From the NCBI GenBank assembly GCA_905147135.1, contig LR990050.1:15436001-15500000 (forward strand): DNA of 64,000 nucleotides. Reading direction: 5' to 3'. A program made the position numbers and the translations under genes. Source of the stretch: Blastobasis lacticolella (lineage: Eukaryota; Arthropoda; Insecta; Lepidoptera; Blastobasidae). Below are positions 45,946-57,078 of this stretch, piece by piece; the stretch's first letter is position 1, and each line of letters begins with the position of its first letter. Under the pieces are notes generated by a model. The model ran no database searches, had not been told where the DNA came from, and worked only from the letters and a program-made list of their open reading frames with translations.

Positions 45946-47340
45946 AATTTTGTACCTTGTTGTCTTTTCGATCTGTATATTAAACTAATTCGAGTGAAGT
46001 TAGACAACAGCCCGTCCTATTGTAATTCTAATCGGATAATATGCCTCTCTTCACGCCTCGCACACCTATCGAGTTCATTCCTCTTGCATATTAATTCCAT
46101 CTAATTCACCTTTAACGTTCCAAAACGAATTAACCCTTATTTATTCATACGGGCGTCCAATACGAAGATCCCTCAATAATCCGTAAACAAATACGGCCAT
46201 AGAATTCGCAGTTGGGTGGAAAACAGAACTAACATACAGTAGCTGGACTCGGGGAAAATGAGCGAGTGAAGCGACCCCAATTTCGCCGGATTATTTCTAC
46301 TGACTTACCGCTGGCTCCGCCATTAACTGGGATTGGCCACCTGTTCGTTTCATTGCTAGACTTCCTAATGCCTTCAATAAATACAAGCCCATCCTGATGC
46401 CTGGCGAAAGACAAAGGTATAATGCTCCAATAGGTTTATTGGTACATAATTGATTGTCGGCAATGAAAATACATTTCTTATCGTGTCTGGAGCAAGATAA
46501 GCATGGTATTCTGACTTTATTGTGTAACGTAATATATATTGCACTTTTCTTTACCGTTTTCGAAGTATTTCAGTAAGGCGTCTGTATAGGAATGTCAGTT
46601 ATGTCCTCACAGAGTATCTATATATTATTTCTACTGCATTTTATGGTATGATGCCCACTGGTACGTTCTACTTGGGTTGAAGGGCCTGGGTTTATTGAAT
46701 GGTAAGTCCGCATCGTCACTTACCACCTGGTAAGATAAAAAAACTAGATAAAAACAACTGCACATAATAGTTTACCACAACTGTTGGCAACTCCCACGCA
46801 TTCTGGCCCATTTCATCCGAAATACGGCTCTGTAAATAGCAAAATTCAAGGGAATGCCCATTCCCACGGTACACTACGCAGGTTTTATGTGGTGTTTAGC
46901 CCTAACCCTAATCCTTTAATATTTCTCTTTTCAGCTTCACTTCTCTTTGTTTTAAGGCAAGGTAAATGTAATGAAAAGGCTGAGATATGAACGTAGGGAT
47001 ATTTGTGGAATACCGTTCACTGTATACACTGAGTGTGAGCCCGGCTAGGGCCGGCCACTTCATTTAACATAGGCAGTGTCCAACAGTTTCCAACAAACTC
47101 GTAGAGACCGAATTCTTTTTTGGTCTGACATCGTTTTCGAGTACCTATCTACTAGATATCCAGTCTGCAAATTTTGGTGCGCAGCGTCGGGATCCGATCT
47201 ATCAATTTTACCTTCAAACACTCTGAACTAAGGTTAACCTAGAGGTTGCACTTTTGAGCTCTAATTATAAGTATGCAGATGAGTATCAAGAATGCACAGA
47301 TATAAATATCTAAATATAAATAAATATGCTTAGACAAATG
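45946..47340. other. Unassigned stretch
   Basis: No gene or known repeat recognised. Confidence 0.45.
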
Positions 47341-47405
47341 CACACAGCGCCATCTAGCTCCAAAGTAAGCAAAGCTTGTGTTATGGGTATTAATTAGATC
47401 ACTGA
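47341..47405 (-). repeat. SINE-B 3' tail
   Basis: The minus strand reads 'acccataacacaagctttgc', 'ttactttggagctagatggc' and 'gctgtg', the SINE-B end. Truncated. Confidence 0.75.
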
Positions 47406-48253
47406 TCAACTACCTACATAAGTACATTTTTTTATGCTAACTTATCATACCTACCTACACCCAGACCCAATACCCCGAATAAACCCAACAGTACCTTTGC
47501 CTGCAACTTCGTCCGGTTTCGGATTAAAAGTGTTATTCTGGGGTAAATAATACCTACATATAAATCCGTACTGTCATTTAAGAAGTGACAAACATCTAAA
47601 CAAACTTTCGCATTTATAATATTAGTGGGATAGTTCATACATTCGTAGTTTGTTAGACATTAGGCTTGCTAACGACAGCCTCTCGAAAAGCTCTCGCTGG
47701 AGCTACATAATTCATTGTGAAAACATACTACGGGCTCAGTGCTCGTTACAACGAAATGTGCTAAGGGTCGCGTATATAATTGTTAGTTGCAAAAAGTCCT
47801 TGGCATCCAAACTGTCAAAAGCGTACAGCACAGAGCAGCTGACTGGCGTAATTTTCCCAGTAACCACCGCTTTGTAGCACAGTCCGCGCAGGACAGACGT
47901 ACACTCAGCGTTTCCCTTCACGTCTCCAACAATACTCTCCGAGAATTTTTATTTGCCAAATAAAATGTGTACCCGACTACCCACGCTTGTTGGCAAGTTG
48001 ACACGCGATTCCTAGACGGCTCGGGTTGCCACTGAATTATGAATTGTTGCGACCTGTACCAAGAAATACGATTATGGCGCAAGGGATTGGGATTAGAAAG
48101 TTGAGATTACTAATTTGGTCATAAAGCTTAGGACCTTAGATTAACTGGGACTTTAAAATAGAATCAGAAAGGGGTGTTTGTTGCTCGATAATTAATTACT
48201 TCCACAAAACCTTGTCACAGCAAACTGTTTTTGGCATAAATATGACTAATGGT
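47406..48253. other. Unassigned stretch with one RTE-like end motif
   Basis: 'tttcgcatttataatattag' near 47606 is an RTE-type 3' end motif. The overlapping frames at 47650-47921 show no motif. Confidence 0.4.
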
Positions 48254-48665
48254 CATCTTGGCATCAAGGAATTGGGGTTCACCTTGAATGTGATCCATAA
48301 TTTGGCCGATCAGGTCATTACAGTGAAACGACGTGACCGTGTTATCAGGGGATCGAAGTTAAAAACATAACGTTCAACCTTCAAGTTGATCTTAATATAT
48401 TTTTTATCGTTCGAATTTGCTAAATCAATACCTTGAACAGTCAACTCCGCCATTTTCAATTAGACATATCGTGCACCCAGCACCCCGCATATATTCTGTC
48501 TGAGCTTTTCTCACCCCTTTGTACTATGTAAATTATCCGCTGCAATTTAAATAGACCAGTGAATGCACTAAGCAGTTCTATACCGTCTATGTACACATCT
48601 TCTCTTCACAAATGTAGATACGTTATTCTATTCGACGGTACATTGAACCAGCCACAAAGGCATGT
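48254..48665 (-). repeat. SINE-A-linked composite element, uninterrupted copy
   Basis: On the minus strand this runs from 'gttcaatgtaccgtcgaata' (near 48660) through 'attgaaaatggcggagttga' and 'gttgaacgttatgtttttaa' to a degenerate SINE-A 3' part ending in 'tgccaagatgacc'. Order and content match 13945-14192 plus 14448-14605 without the LINE-C insertion, so it serves as the empty-site reference. The 72-codon plus-strand frame inside is not a gene. Confidence 0.75.
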
Positions 48666-51600
48666 CTGTCTAATAGCTACTGTACCAAACTGTAGCCGTG
48701 TCCTTTGTATTTCACTAAACCTAGCTGGACTTAGGGAGCCAAACGACTTTCTGCAAATTGTGTGCACTGGCTACTGACAGGCGTTATATAGGAGCTGTGA
48801 AGTCTATTGCGCTAATTTTGCACTAGATTTCGTCATGTGCAACAGCCGTAAAAGTATAATTCAAGATAACCATTTACAAGATTTCTGTATAGAAGGCAGT
48901 GCATGAACGTCCTGAAGCTGAGATGATTAAAAATTATTTTTCAACCTAATAGGCATATCAGTGATACTGTATTTGCGATGTGTTCCGTTTATTGTGTTTT
49001 TAAATATAAATGATAACATGATATATTACCCTGGAATGGAGATCAAAGGAACACACACGAAACCACGGGCGTCCCCCACATATATGGACGATATAAGGTA
49101 GACTTTGGAGGAAGTTTGCAACCTTAAAGGGATAAAGGCTTTGGATTTTACTGCTATAAAATTCGATCATTATGTCCCGGATTCGTTGCCGGAAGACCAC
49201 TTTCAATTGTGTTATAAATTATTGCCTATGTACTGTTCTGGACACTAAGGTATATTACTTTCCTTCATCAAAATCCGTTCAGCAGTTTTTGCGTTTTTGC
49301 ATCCATACATCACTCCAAGCTTTCGCAATCACAATTTATAGTTGAATTACTATTCCATAATTCTTTTTAGTAATACCATCCCACATGGCGTCGGTTTGTC
49401 ACAAGATTGTATAAAAGAATGCTTAGCATAACAAATAACCCTAAAAAGATGAATCCGTTATTGACTATTAACGGAGTTAATAACTAGGTAACGCGTCAAA
49501 TAACCCAACACAAATATTGAATATGATTTCGAATATGGCACCAAATGTATCGGACGTATTCCAATATCTGGATCAATGATTCAAACAGATAGCTGTGTAC
49601 ACCTATTTCCTTTATTATTTTCTAGAAAAACGGGTGTGGCAATAGGTTTATATTTTAAAATACGTTTTAGAATCGAAATATGAACAATTCACCAAGAAGA
49701 AAAGTGACTTTAAAATGACTGAAAAGCGCAACTGCCAAGAGGATTATGTGAGGCCGACCGGTTGTTTTTTACTTATACCAACCCACACAAGAGGACATGT
49801 TAATATTATCGCTATGAAAAGTCATTAATCATTCAAGCATAAGTCATTAAAAACAATTTTTTTGTACCAACTTGTGCATATGCAGACCAACATTTTGTGG
49901 GTCTAAACGTCTACTATCGCTGCAAAGTGGAATTTTTCTTGTTCTCGATGACGTAGAATAACCTACGGCGTCCTAACAGTCCTAAATATATAATAGGGTT
50001 AATTTCCATAATTCTCCAAAAGGTCAATCTTCGTTACGATATCTACGATCCTATACCTAATACAATAACTAACTTTGAATCGTAATCCAATAGAATCGGG
50101 CTTCAATACGGCTCAACAATTTAGTTGGCGAAGTCAATCAAGTTAGATTGTCTCGTTTCCTTGAACTAATACTATGAGAAACCTATCCTTCTCTATTTAA
50201 TTACAGCAAAGGCACATCTGGTACCCAATTCTGATGATAAAGGTTATAGTGGGTATGTTTAGTTTTGTAGCTCTCCATTTATACCTATGGTATATGGAAC
50301 AAATTTTATTTAAGTCTTTCAATGTGTTTTCCTTTAATTTCATCAAATCTGTACCAGGAGCTCAATCTGAAAAAGGTTACTGTACCCTTTTTTCGGTACT
50401 TATACACCATGAAAGTGATATTATTTTTCTTCTACGCTGAATTTTGATTTTGGATGTGTCTTTGCGCAAATAAAGATTTGTCTATGTATTAACTTAACTG
50501 GACCTGGGTGTGCACAGGTTCCTACTTCTCGATTGGATGACATTATGTCGTTGTTATACTAATAGACTTTAAAGTTAAATTTTCATTTCTATTCTAGCTG
50601 TTTAATATATTAAATATTCATACGATACTCGTACAAAGCTAATACCAACAACCTGAAATTTTGTTCAGAATATCATTACGTGCTCGCAGCAAAATCCACT
50701 TCCATATCCACGACAATTTGGAACACTAACGAACGAATTTGTGTTTTCACAGAACTGGAAATACTCGGTTCAATTTTGTACATAAATATCGTGATTCGTA
50801 TAGTGTTCGTCGCTTGCAAAATTGTGTACGTTTAAAAGGTTTTTTATGGAAACTTGTCGGAAATACTGTTGTTGTTTGCTTTTTATTACGAGTTTATAAT
50901 TTTGTTTCGTTTCATGTACCTACCTCTCAGTCTACTATATTACATAACCAGTTAATTTTTAAAGGCAGAGGTAAGTTTTGGGTGTAGCACATAATAGAGC
51001 TTTGTGACCGTAGGTACTGACCGCAGTGCTATCGCCTACTGGTCAAGAGTATGTCTGTGGGTCAATGATAAATAGCAAATGCCTCGTGCCACACCAGACA
51101 TCGTGGTGGGTACAAGTCCGGAGCGACAAATGAAAATAATTTACTTATCTTACTTTAATTTCTGTGGTACTGACAGATTTCGAATACGCCGTTGGTAGTG
51201 CCAAATAAAAACACGTTGATGGCAAAAATTGCACTTATATTGTTTTTTATTCCGAAAAGCTTAGAAACAATAATAATACATGTGGGCGGTAAATAATGCA
51301 CAACCAAGCATGTGAAGAAGTTCACTTCTGAAAAAGACTGACCGGTACGTGCGGCCATTATCGTGAATGAGGGTGTCTTAAAATATGGGTGTCGTGACCA
51401 GGATTTTATGAGGGTGCACATCGTGTGGTTCGACTTCATAAAGCGTCGTCTTTCGCACGCGTATAAGTACCTAAATAAATACATAGACGAACCTAGCCGA
51501 TGTGCATTGATAAATGCCGACAAGTGTATCTATTTTATCAAAAAAATATCGCGCAAAACGAAGCGCACGTTTATAAATGTGACACTAAGCAGACCCATTA

Positions 51601-51812
51601 CCAAGTTTCAGTTGGCCTTAGTTGCGTTGTTAACGTTTTTATAATGGTGAGTAATGACGCACTGAGCCGCCCCTTGCAGGGCGAGGCTGGGACCTTGGCT
51701 CGCCAGACTAATTACTGGTGCGACACTAAGTGCCAACCCTAGTTTTATGTTTAGTTCCGCGTATTGCGGACGAATGTCACACTTTAATTTAACAGATGTC
51801 ATCTATATTAAA
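48666..51812. other. Unassigned region
   Basis: About 49215-49340 resembles a moth LINE 3' end ('atgtactgttctggacacta', 'atccgttcagcagttttt'). At 51155-51523 (minus, 122 codons) and 51363-51644 (plus, 93 codons), open frames overlap each other. Neither has a known motif, and the foldback core 'gaatacgccgttgg' lies at 51183. Confidence 0.4.
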
Positions 51813-52010
51813 CTTACCTATAATATTATAAAGAGGAAAGATGTGATTGTTCCTCGGTTTGTTTGTTTGTAATGGATAAACTCAAAAAGAACTTATTCGA
51901 TTTTTATATACTTTCAGCTACAGAAACCTACATTCTCAGCGAGTAACATAGGCCATATTTTATATTCAAAATAAAGAGTTCCCTAATAAATTTGCAATAA
52001 TATAACCTAA
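51813..52010 (+). repeat. Probable LINE 3' region fragment
   Basis: It carries 'tataatattataaagaggaa', 'gtttgtttgtttgtaatgga' and 'agcgagtaacataggccata', which I associate with a common moth repeat of the RTE type. No copy elsewhere in the window is close enough to confirm it. Confidence 0.45.
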
Positions 52011-52210
52011 AGTATCAAAGTGTTGCATTTTCGCGCATAATTTCGAAACGAATGCCTACAGCTATTTCAGTAATTCTTTTTTTTGGGGTTTGTAATTTTC
52101 ATGATAAGGTATGCAAGAAATAAAATTGTTGGTAGGGGTAGTGTAGAGTAGTTGAAGCTGATGCCCATTTTCAATACGAAGACTCTAGATATTTTGTCTC
52201 AAAAACATTA

Positions 52211-52273
52211 ATCGCCTTATACGACATCCACGAGTGTTGGTTGGTGCTATTCTGAAACTCTGCCAGACACCAC
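52211..52273 (-). repeat. Dispersed repeat R, short fragment
   Basis: The minus strand reads 'gtggtgtctggcagagtttc', 'agaatagcaccaaccaacac' and 'tcgtggatgtcgtataaggc', matching the start of the repeat at 17163-17450. Confidence 0.7.
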
Positions 52274-52704
52274 GCGACAAGTAACAAAAATAACTTATCC
52301 TAATTCTATAATGAAAAAAAAATATTTTCTTGTTAAGTACATACTTTTCGGAGCCGATTTTTTCAGTAACAGAGTTTTAGTTTTTAAGTTCTCTCTTTAG
52401 TTTTCCTCTCTTGCTAACGAGCTTGGCGTTAACGCGAGGCTGATGTGAAAAAATAACGACTACCCATAACTCCTGCTGGGAGCTGTTTTTCCTACGAATT
52501 TTATGCTCTAGTAAGCCAGAGTGTAGGTACATCGGAAATACGCACTAGAGGCTAATCATATCGGTCTGATACGCAAAGGTATGTATGTGGACGTTCACGT
52601 AAACTTGTTCTTTTTACGTCGATAAAGTATATTTTTGTAATCGCACATTGTCTACCAATTTTATTTAAAAAATGACAAGCATATGCGGATGCATATGATC
52701 AGAT

Positions 52705-52708
52705 AAGT
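52705..52708. repeat. 4-bp target site duplication of the LTR element (AAGT), left
   Basis: Identical to 63256-63259 immediately after the 3' LTR. A 4-bp duplication fits Gypsy-type integration. Confidence 0.88.
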
Positions 52709-54306
52709 TGTAGGATCTTACTTTGCCTTATGTAATACTTACGGTTGTGAGGACTCCTGTTTAAACGTTGTTTTCAACACGTTGACACTTTTATTCTTAA
52801 TTTTTCCACCTTTATTAGTTTATTATGGGCATCTTTGGATCTGGCCCTTCAGGCTCTGATTGTCAATCATTATTTCCTGGAAAATATGTTAATTCTGTAT
52901 TTGATGTAACTACGTTTTTACTAATGTGTTTAATTTAAATTGAATATAATAGAATATAGGGTTTTGCTTTGACTTGTGTTAGTACTTACAGTTATTAGGA
53001 CTTTTAGACACATTTTTGTGTAGCATGTTGATGCTTTTTATTTTCAATTTGTCACCTTTCATGGGTATCTTTGGATTTGGCCCTTCAGGCTCTGATTGTC
53101 CATAATTCCTCCCTGGAAAATTAAGTTTATTCTGTATGTCAGACTATGTTGATTACTACGTTCTATTAATGTTTTGATTATAATAGATTTTGGGGAATGT
53201 ACTTGTGATATATAGACACCCAAATGATAAAAGTAATGATGGTTTCCGAATGAAAAGCAGGGGGCAATGGCGTGTGTCTGGATTCTTTCCTTCGTAACGT
53301 ATTCTTGTTTTTTTAAATATTATGGATCCGGACGGGCCCCAATGCTTCGGACGGTTGTTTATTTCGATAGGGTTTGATTTATATACAGTTTCCAATACGA
53401 ATTATACACATAAATCCGCATTTTTATTGAGAGCGGGTTCTTTCTGTTATGTTACTCTTGTCATGTCATTTGATGACAAGTGAAATTTTTAATAGTCAAA
53501 GGAGATTTTAATCTTTTTTGTGCCTCTCTTATTCTAGATAACTGCTGGATCCAATTCCTCATCAGGTCGGCATGAATTATATTCTTGGCTGTCGAACACC
53601 AGACCGTCCGAAAATTAATATGGACCATTTCGGGAACTGGCTGGTTGACTATGACTACTGGCCAACAAGATCTTATCTTCCTTTGTGCCAAATGGTTCCA
53701 GAAGGTTTTTAAACGAGGACCCGAGCCTTCAGTAAAGGAAGCAGAGAGGGATTGAGTTCAGTTTTGTTTTCCCAGCCTTCGGCCTTGGAGGTGAAGAGTT
53801 TATAACGTGACGTTACCTTGAGATAATAAATCGCCAAAAGTTATTATGTGTGCGGTATAAATCTAAAAAGTATATGCTATGCAGCATCACATCCTATCTC
53901 CGAAGACCCAGTTCTAAGGGTATGCACCTAGTCGCATGAACCACCAACTCCTACAAGAATCCCAAGCTGACGTAGTCGCTCAACCAGTTCACAAACCGGT
54001 ACTTTCGGTCTGCGTTGAAAAGTGAAATAAGTGCGCCAGCCCGGACAGAAGGTTATGTGGACAAACTCTTTTTTATAACGTTTGTGCTTTTGTAGATTAT
54101 TTTTGATAAATTCCTTGGTTTAAGTAGATTACAGATGGACTGAATACATACCCACTACCCTGATTCTTTTGTTTTCTTTGCTCAAGGGGTCGGCTACCGA
54201 CCTCCAATTAATCTCTCATAAAATAGCTTGCTACTGACCTCTAACAGAGCATTCCTTATTTTTACAACTGAACCTGACCCACTGCTAGGCAGTTTGTTAC
54301 GTTACA
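52709..54306 (+). repeat. 5' LTR (1598 bp)
   Basis: It starts 'tgtaggatcttac' and ends 'gttacgttaca', that is TG...CA, with the same sequence repeated at 57079-58512 plus 63088-63255. By eye I count four substitutions and one 3-bp gap between the two LTRs. The minus-strand frames at 53156-53395 and 53461-53691 recur in the other LTR because the LTR recurs and are not genes. LTR promoter and polyadenylation signals should lie here, but I cannot place them with confidence. It contains a degenerate tandem duplication (next entry). Confidence 0.95.
52735..53200 (+). repeat. Degenerate 247-bp tandem duplication inside the LTR
   Basis: 'cttacggttgtgaggact' near 52737 and 'cttacagttattaggact' near 52985 start two related units. 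Both contain 'gggcatctttggat' or 'gggtatctttggat', then 'ggcccttcaggctctgattg'. The same pair is present in the 3' LTR (about 57105-57570), so the duplication predates this insertion. Confidence 0.75.
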
Positions 54307-54309
54307 GTT

Positions 54310-54327
54310 TGGCGCCTTCATACGTGG
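54310..54327 (+). promoter_or_regulatory. Primer binding site
   Basis: 'tggcgccttcatacgtgg' begins 3 bases after the 5' LTR. The TGG start is complementary to the CCA end of a tRNA, and 'tggcgcc' is a common start of Gypsy-type and retroviral primer sites. I cannot name the primer tRNA. Confidence 0.75.
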
Positions 54328-54469
54328 TATTTCAGTCCAGAAGTAAATAGTTATACTAGTAATATATTAATTCACTTATTTTGCGTAAATGCGTAAATAA
54401 AATCTTTAAATATATATATTAATATTCATACTCAACACTCTTAACATACCATTATACTTACATCTATAC

Positions 54470-54645
54470 TACGTTGGCATCGGTTCCAGGGCTACACTCT
54501 GGCGGTGCTAGCTTGCATAACATCTTACTACGTTGGCATCGGTCCCAGGGCTACCCTCTGGCGGTGCTAACCATCATAACATTATACACACAATTCTATT
54601 ACGTTGGCATCGGGTCCCAGGGAAACCCTCTGGCGGTGCTAACAT
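54470..54645 (+). repeat. Leader tandem repeat, 3 units
   Basis: Three copies of 'tacgttggcatcggt(t/c)ccagggctac(a/c)ctctggcggtgctaac' at 54470, 54529 and 54600 have spacings of 59 and 71 bp. They sit between the primer binding site and the gag-like frame, where packaging and dimerisation signals lie in retroelements. Confidence 0.88.
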
Positions 54646-54673
54646 AACTACTATATATCTAACTATATAGTTC

Positions 54674-54777
54674 TCTAAATTCTAAAGCAAGACAAGCACT
54701 GTCTCTAAAGTAGATAGAAAGTATTTCTGTATTTTGGCACTAATATTTGGCTTTTGAATAAATAATCATGGCTCGTC
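54674..54777 (+). repeat. Leader segment duplicated downstream, copy 1
   Basis: It contains 'ctctaaagtagatagaaagt', 'atttctgtattttggcacta' and the gag start 'aatcatggctcg'. It is repeated with changes at 55095-55196. Confidence 0.85.
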
Positions 54778-55238
54778 CTATTAACTTCATACTCTTAAAC
54801 AAGAACGATTTAGAATACGAAGTGAGAATACGTTTAGAAACGCACGCTTTAGATTTATTTGGACTAAACAAACAAATTCTTCTCATGTCTGAGACTTTTT
54901 CGGCTGATGTAATTGAGTCAACTTTGCCACTACATGAGGATGTTGCTCAGATAGAGTCAGTTTTGCTCTATGGAGAAGAGAGACTTAACTCTCTCCCAAA
55001 GAGGTTTACCTCAGCTACCTCCAATAAAATTAGAACCTACCTAAATCACTTATTTTATAGATTCGAGCGCCTAGACTATGATGGTTGCTCCCTTTCTTTA
55101 AATTCTATTAGAAGACAAGCACATGTCTTTAAAGTAGATAGACAGTATTTCTGTATTTTGGCTCTAGTATTTGGCTTTTTAAAAAATAATAATGGCACGT
55201 ACTTTCAATTTCTACTTAAACTCGTAATAAAATTTTAA
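54768..55238 (+). CDS. gag-like protein remnant of the LTR element (156 codons)
   Basis: This is the only substantial sense frame in the internal region. Residues 1-109 look like the N-terminal part of an insect Gypsy-type Gag: 'NKNDLEYEVRIR', a Leu-rich segment ending 'LPLHEDVAQIESVLL', then 'KIRTYLNHLFYRFERL', which is predicted to be helical. There is no zinc knuckle, protease, reverse transcriptase or integrase anywhere before the 3' LTR. From codon 110 (55095) onward the frame reads through a second copy of the element's own leader, so its last 47 residues are leader-derived and were never Gag. The start is the ATG after 'aataatc'. The family assignment rests on motif memory. If translated it might still join helper particles, but it may also be a non-functional relic. 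Confidence 0.55.
   Translation: MARPINFILLNKNDLEYEVRIRLETHALDLFGLNKQILLMSETFSADVIESTLPLHEDVAQIESVLLYGEERLNSLPKRFTSATSNKIRTYLNHLFYRFERLDYDGCSLSLNSIRRQAHVFKVDRQYFCILALVFGFLKNNNGTYFQFLLKLVIKF
55095..55196 (+). repeat. Leader segment duplication, copy 2, with second gag start
   Basis: It repeats 54674-54777, including a second initiator context 'ataataatggcacg' at about 55190. That start opens a frame 'ARTFNFYLNS' that stops after 11 codons. This looks like template switching during reverse transcription, joining truncated gag back to the leader. Confidence 0.82.
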
Positions 55239-55402
55239 TTACGTAGTTCTACTCGTGGGCGTGTTCTTATATCGGTTTATTTCTTTCATTTAATCATTGT
55301 ATGATATAGTTTTCTTTGCCGACTTTAGAATATGTTTATTAATATGCTATATATATCTTCTATCCTATATTATATTTTTGTTTATTTTTTCTGGGTTATG
55401 GG

Positions 55403-55860
55403 TAGGGCCGTCCGGTATAAAAAAGCCTACACCGGGTGCGGTTTGCTACACTTGAAATAAGCCCTTAGCTGCACCTCTTAGAGCGGTTGGTGACTCTACC
55501 ATTCCGTGTTAGGTACCGCTTGTTCCCTCTAATATTTATTACTTTGATATTGTTTTCATGATGGGTAGGGCCGTCCGGTATAAAAAAGCCTACACCGAGT
55601 GCGGTTTGCAACACTTAAAATAAGCCCTTCGCTGTATCTCTTAGAGCGGTTGGTGACTCTACAATCCCGTGTTAGGTACACCGCCTGTTCTTTCAAATAT
55701 TTATTTCTTTCATTTTGTTTTCGTGATGAGTAGGGCCGTCCGGTATAAAAAAGCCTACACCGAGTGCGGTTTGCAACACTTAAAATAAGCCCTTCGCTGT
55801 ATCTCTTAGAGCGGTTGGTGACTCTACAATTCCGTGTAAGGTACCGCTTATCCACTTGTA
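55403..55860 (+). repeat. Tandem repeat, 3 units of about 164 bp
   Basis: Units start at 55403, 55566 and 55731 with 'tagggccgtccggtataaaa'. They continue through 'aagcctacaccg', 'gtgcggtttg', 'ttagagcggttggtgactct' and 'gttaggtaccgc'. Units 2 and 3 are the most alike. The long minus-strand frame at 55556-55906 exists only because this repeat happens to be open on that strand. Confidence 0.92.
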
Positions 55861-56548
55861 CATTCTTCTCGTTGTGGATGCTACGAGCGCCCGTAAAAGA
55901 GATCAACTATTGAATCCCATTTGCGGTCATCGTGTATTTCACAGATATATATTATAACGTATTTATTGATTACACAGAACATTCGAATCTTTGAGTCACC
56001 CTTTTTATTTATTCTTATTTATATTTATCCTAACGTATTTATTTAATGTTTATTCAAAATATTTTTAAGTCGGAAAAGTCTTACTTATTTTAAATGATTG
56101 AAGTTTTCCTACTTCCTTAGATTTGAGCGCACGGTTGTGACCGAGCCATGTTTCCATTTATCAATAATAAAACTTTATTATTTTCTATTAAAAATAAATA
56201 AACTTTTAAATGTTATTTTGGAATGTTAGGAATAATAATATAAACATGTTACGAATTTTATTTTACTTGAACTTCATATTCCAATATCATTCTTATTGTA
56301 TGAAGACTGTTACAAATTATTATTATTTTCTTGTGATTGACTAACAAACAAATTCTTACAATTACTGAACACTTCCTTATTGGTCTTGTCTTTTCTTTTC
56401 TTCTTGTTTTCTTTTATTTCTGAAAATATTTAAAGATTTTAGATTTTTCTTTTTATAAGGGTTGTTCCCACTTTAATGTTTTTTTTACTTTGGTTGTAAC
56501 TAAGGATTTTCTACATATTACCCATATTTATTAAACTCCCTCTACACT
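55861..56548. other. AT-rich internal segment of the LTR element
   Basis: No coding frame, repeat or signal recognised. Confidence 0.5.
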
Positions 56549-56912
56549 TTAACCCCTCTAAAGGGTTAGGGTTCTTTATTTTGCTTAAACTACTCTAAAG
56601 GATTAGGGTTCTTTGTCATGCTTTAACCCCTCTAAAGGGTTAGGGTTGTCTCTATGCTTTAACCTCTCTAAAAGGTTAGGGTTGTCTCTATACTTTAACC
56701 TCTCTAAAAGGTTAGGGTTCTCTTAATATACTCCAACCCCTCTAAAAGGTTAGGGTTCTCTTAATATACTCTAACCCCTCTACAAGGTTAGGGTTCCTTT
56801 AATATACTCTAACCCCTCTAAAAGGTTAGGGTTCTCTTACTATACTCTAACCCCTCTAAAGGGTTAGGGTGTTCTTGTTTACTTTATCCCTCTAAAGGGT
56901 TTGGGTAAACTC
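56549..56912 (+). repeat. Hairpin-forming minisatellite, about 10 units of 36-38 bp
   Basis: Units follow the pattern 'ctaacccctctaaaaggtta' then 'gggttctcttaatatact', with substitutions. Each unit contains an inverted pair (taacc...ggtta, in the best units taaccc...gggtta) around 'cctctaaa', so RNA or single-stranded DNA of this region could form a row of small stems. The TTAGGG look-alikes are part of this unit and do not form telomeric arrays. Confidence 0.9.
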
Positions 56913-57039
56913 TTATCACTCAAAGTGATGTAGGAATTACTGGGAGCGGCTGACAACTCCTTAAATAAGCCATTGTTTTAACTTACTGACAAAATTTATA
57001 AACCTTACTTGTACTTAAGTTGCAAAAAATTTTCTTTAT

Positions 57040-57078
57040 AGGTTAAAATTTTTTTTTTCCGAGTTTTATGGGGTAATA
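57040..57078 (+). promoter_or_regulatory. Presumed polypurine-tract region
   Basis: This is the sequence just before the 3' LTR. It should hold the plus-strand primer, but only 'atggggtaata' is partly purine-rich, and a clean polypurine tract is not visible. Confidence 0.25.

Noticed and set aside
51155..51644. Overlapping 122-codon (minus) and 93-codon (plus) frames as genes
   Set aside because: They overlap on opposite strands with no known motif or exon signals, and a foldback scrap lies at the edge.
53156..53691. Two minus-strand frames in the LTR (also at 57526-58058)
   Set aside because: They recur only because the LTR recurs. No motif is recognisable, and one of them already differs by an indel between the LTRs.
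55556..55906. 116-codon minus-strand frame
   Set aside because: It lies across two units of the 164-bp tandem repeat and repeats itself internally. It is open only because the repeat unit lacks stops on that strand.
56549..56912. Telomere-like TTAGGG repeats
   Set aside because: Insect telomeres use TTAGG, and here the motif is embedded in a 37-bp unit with other conserved parts inside a retroelement.
56549..56912. CRISPR array
   Set aside because: Units of about 37 bp abut with no unique spacers, each unit varies, and the context is a eukaryotic retrotransposon.
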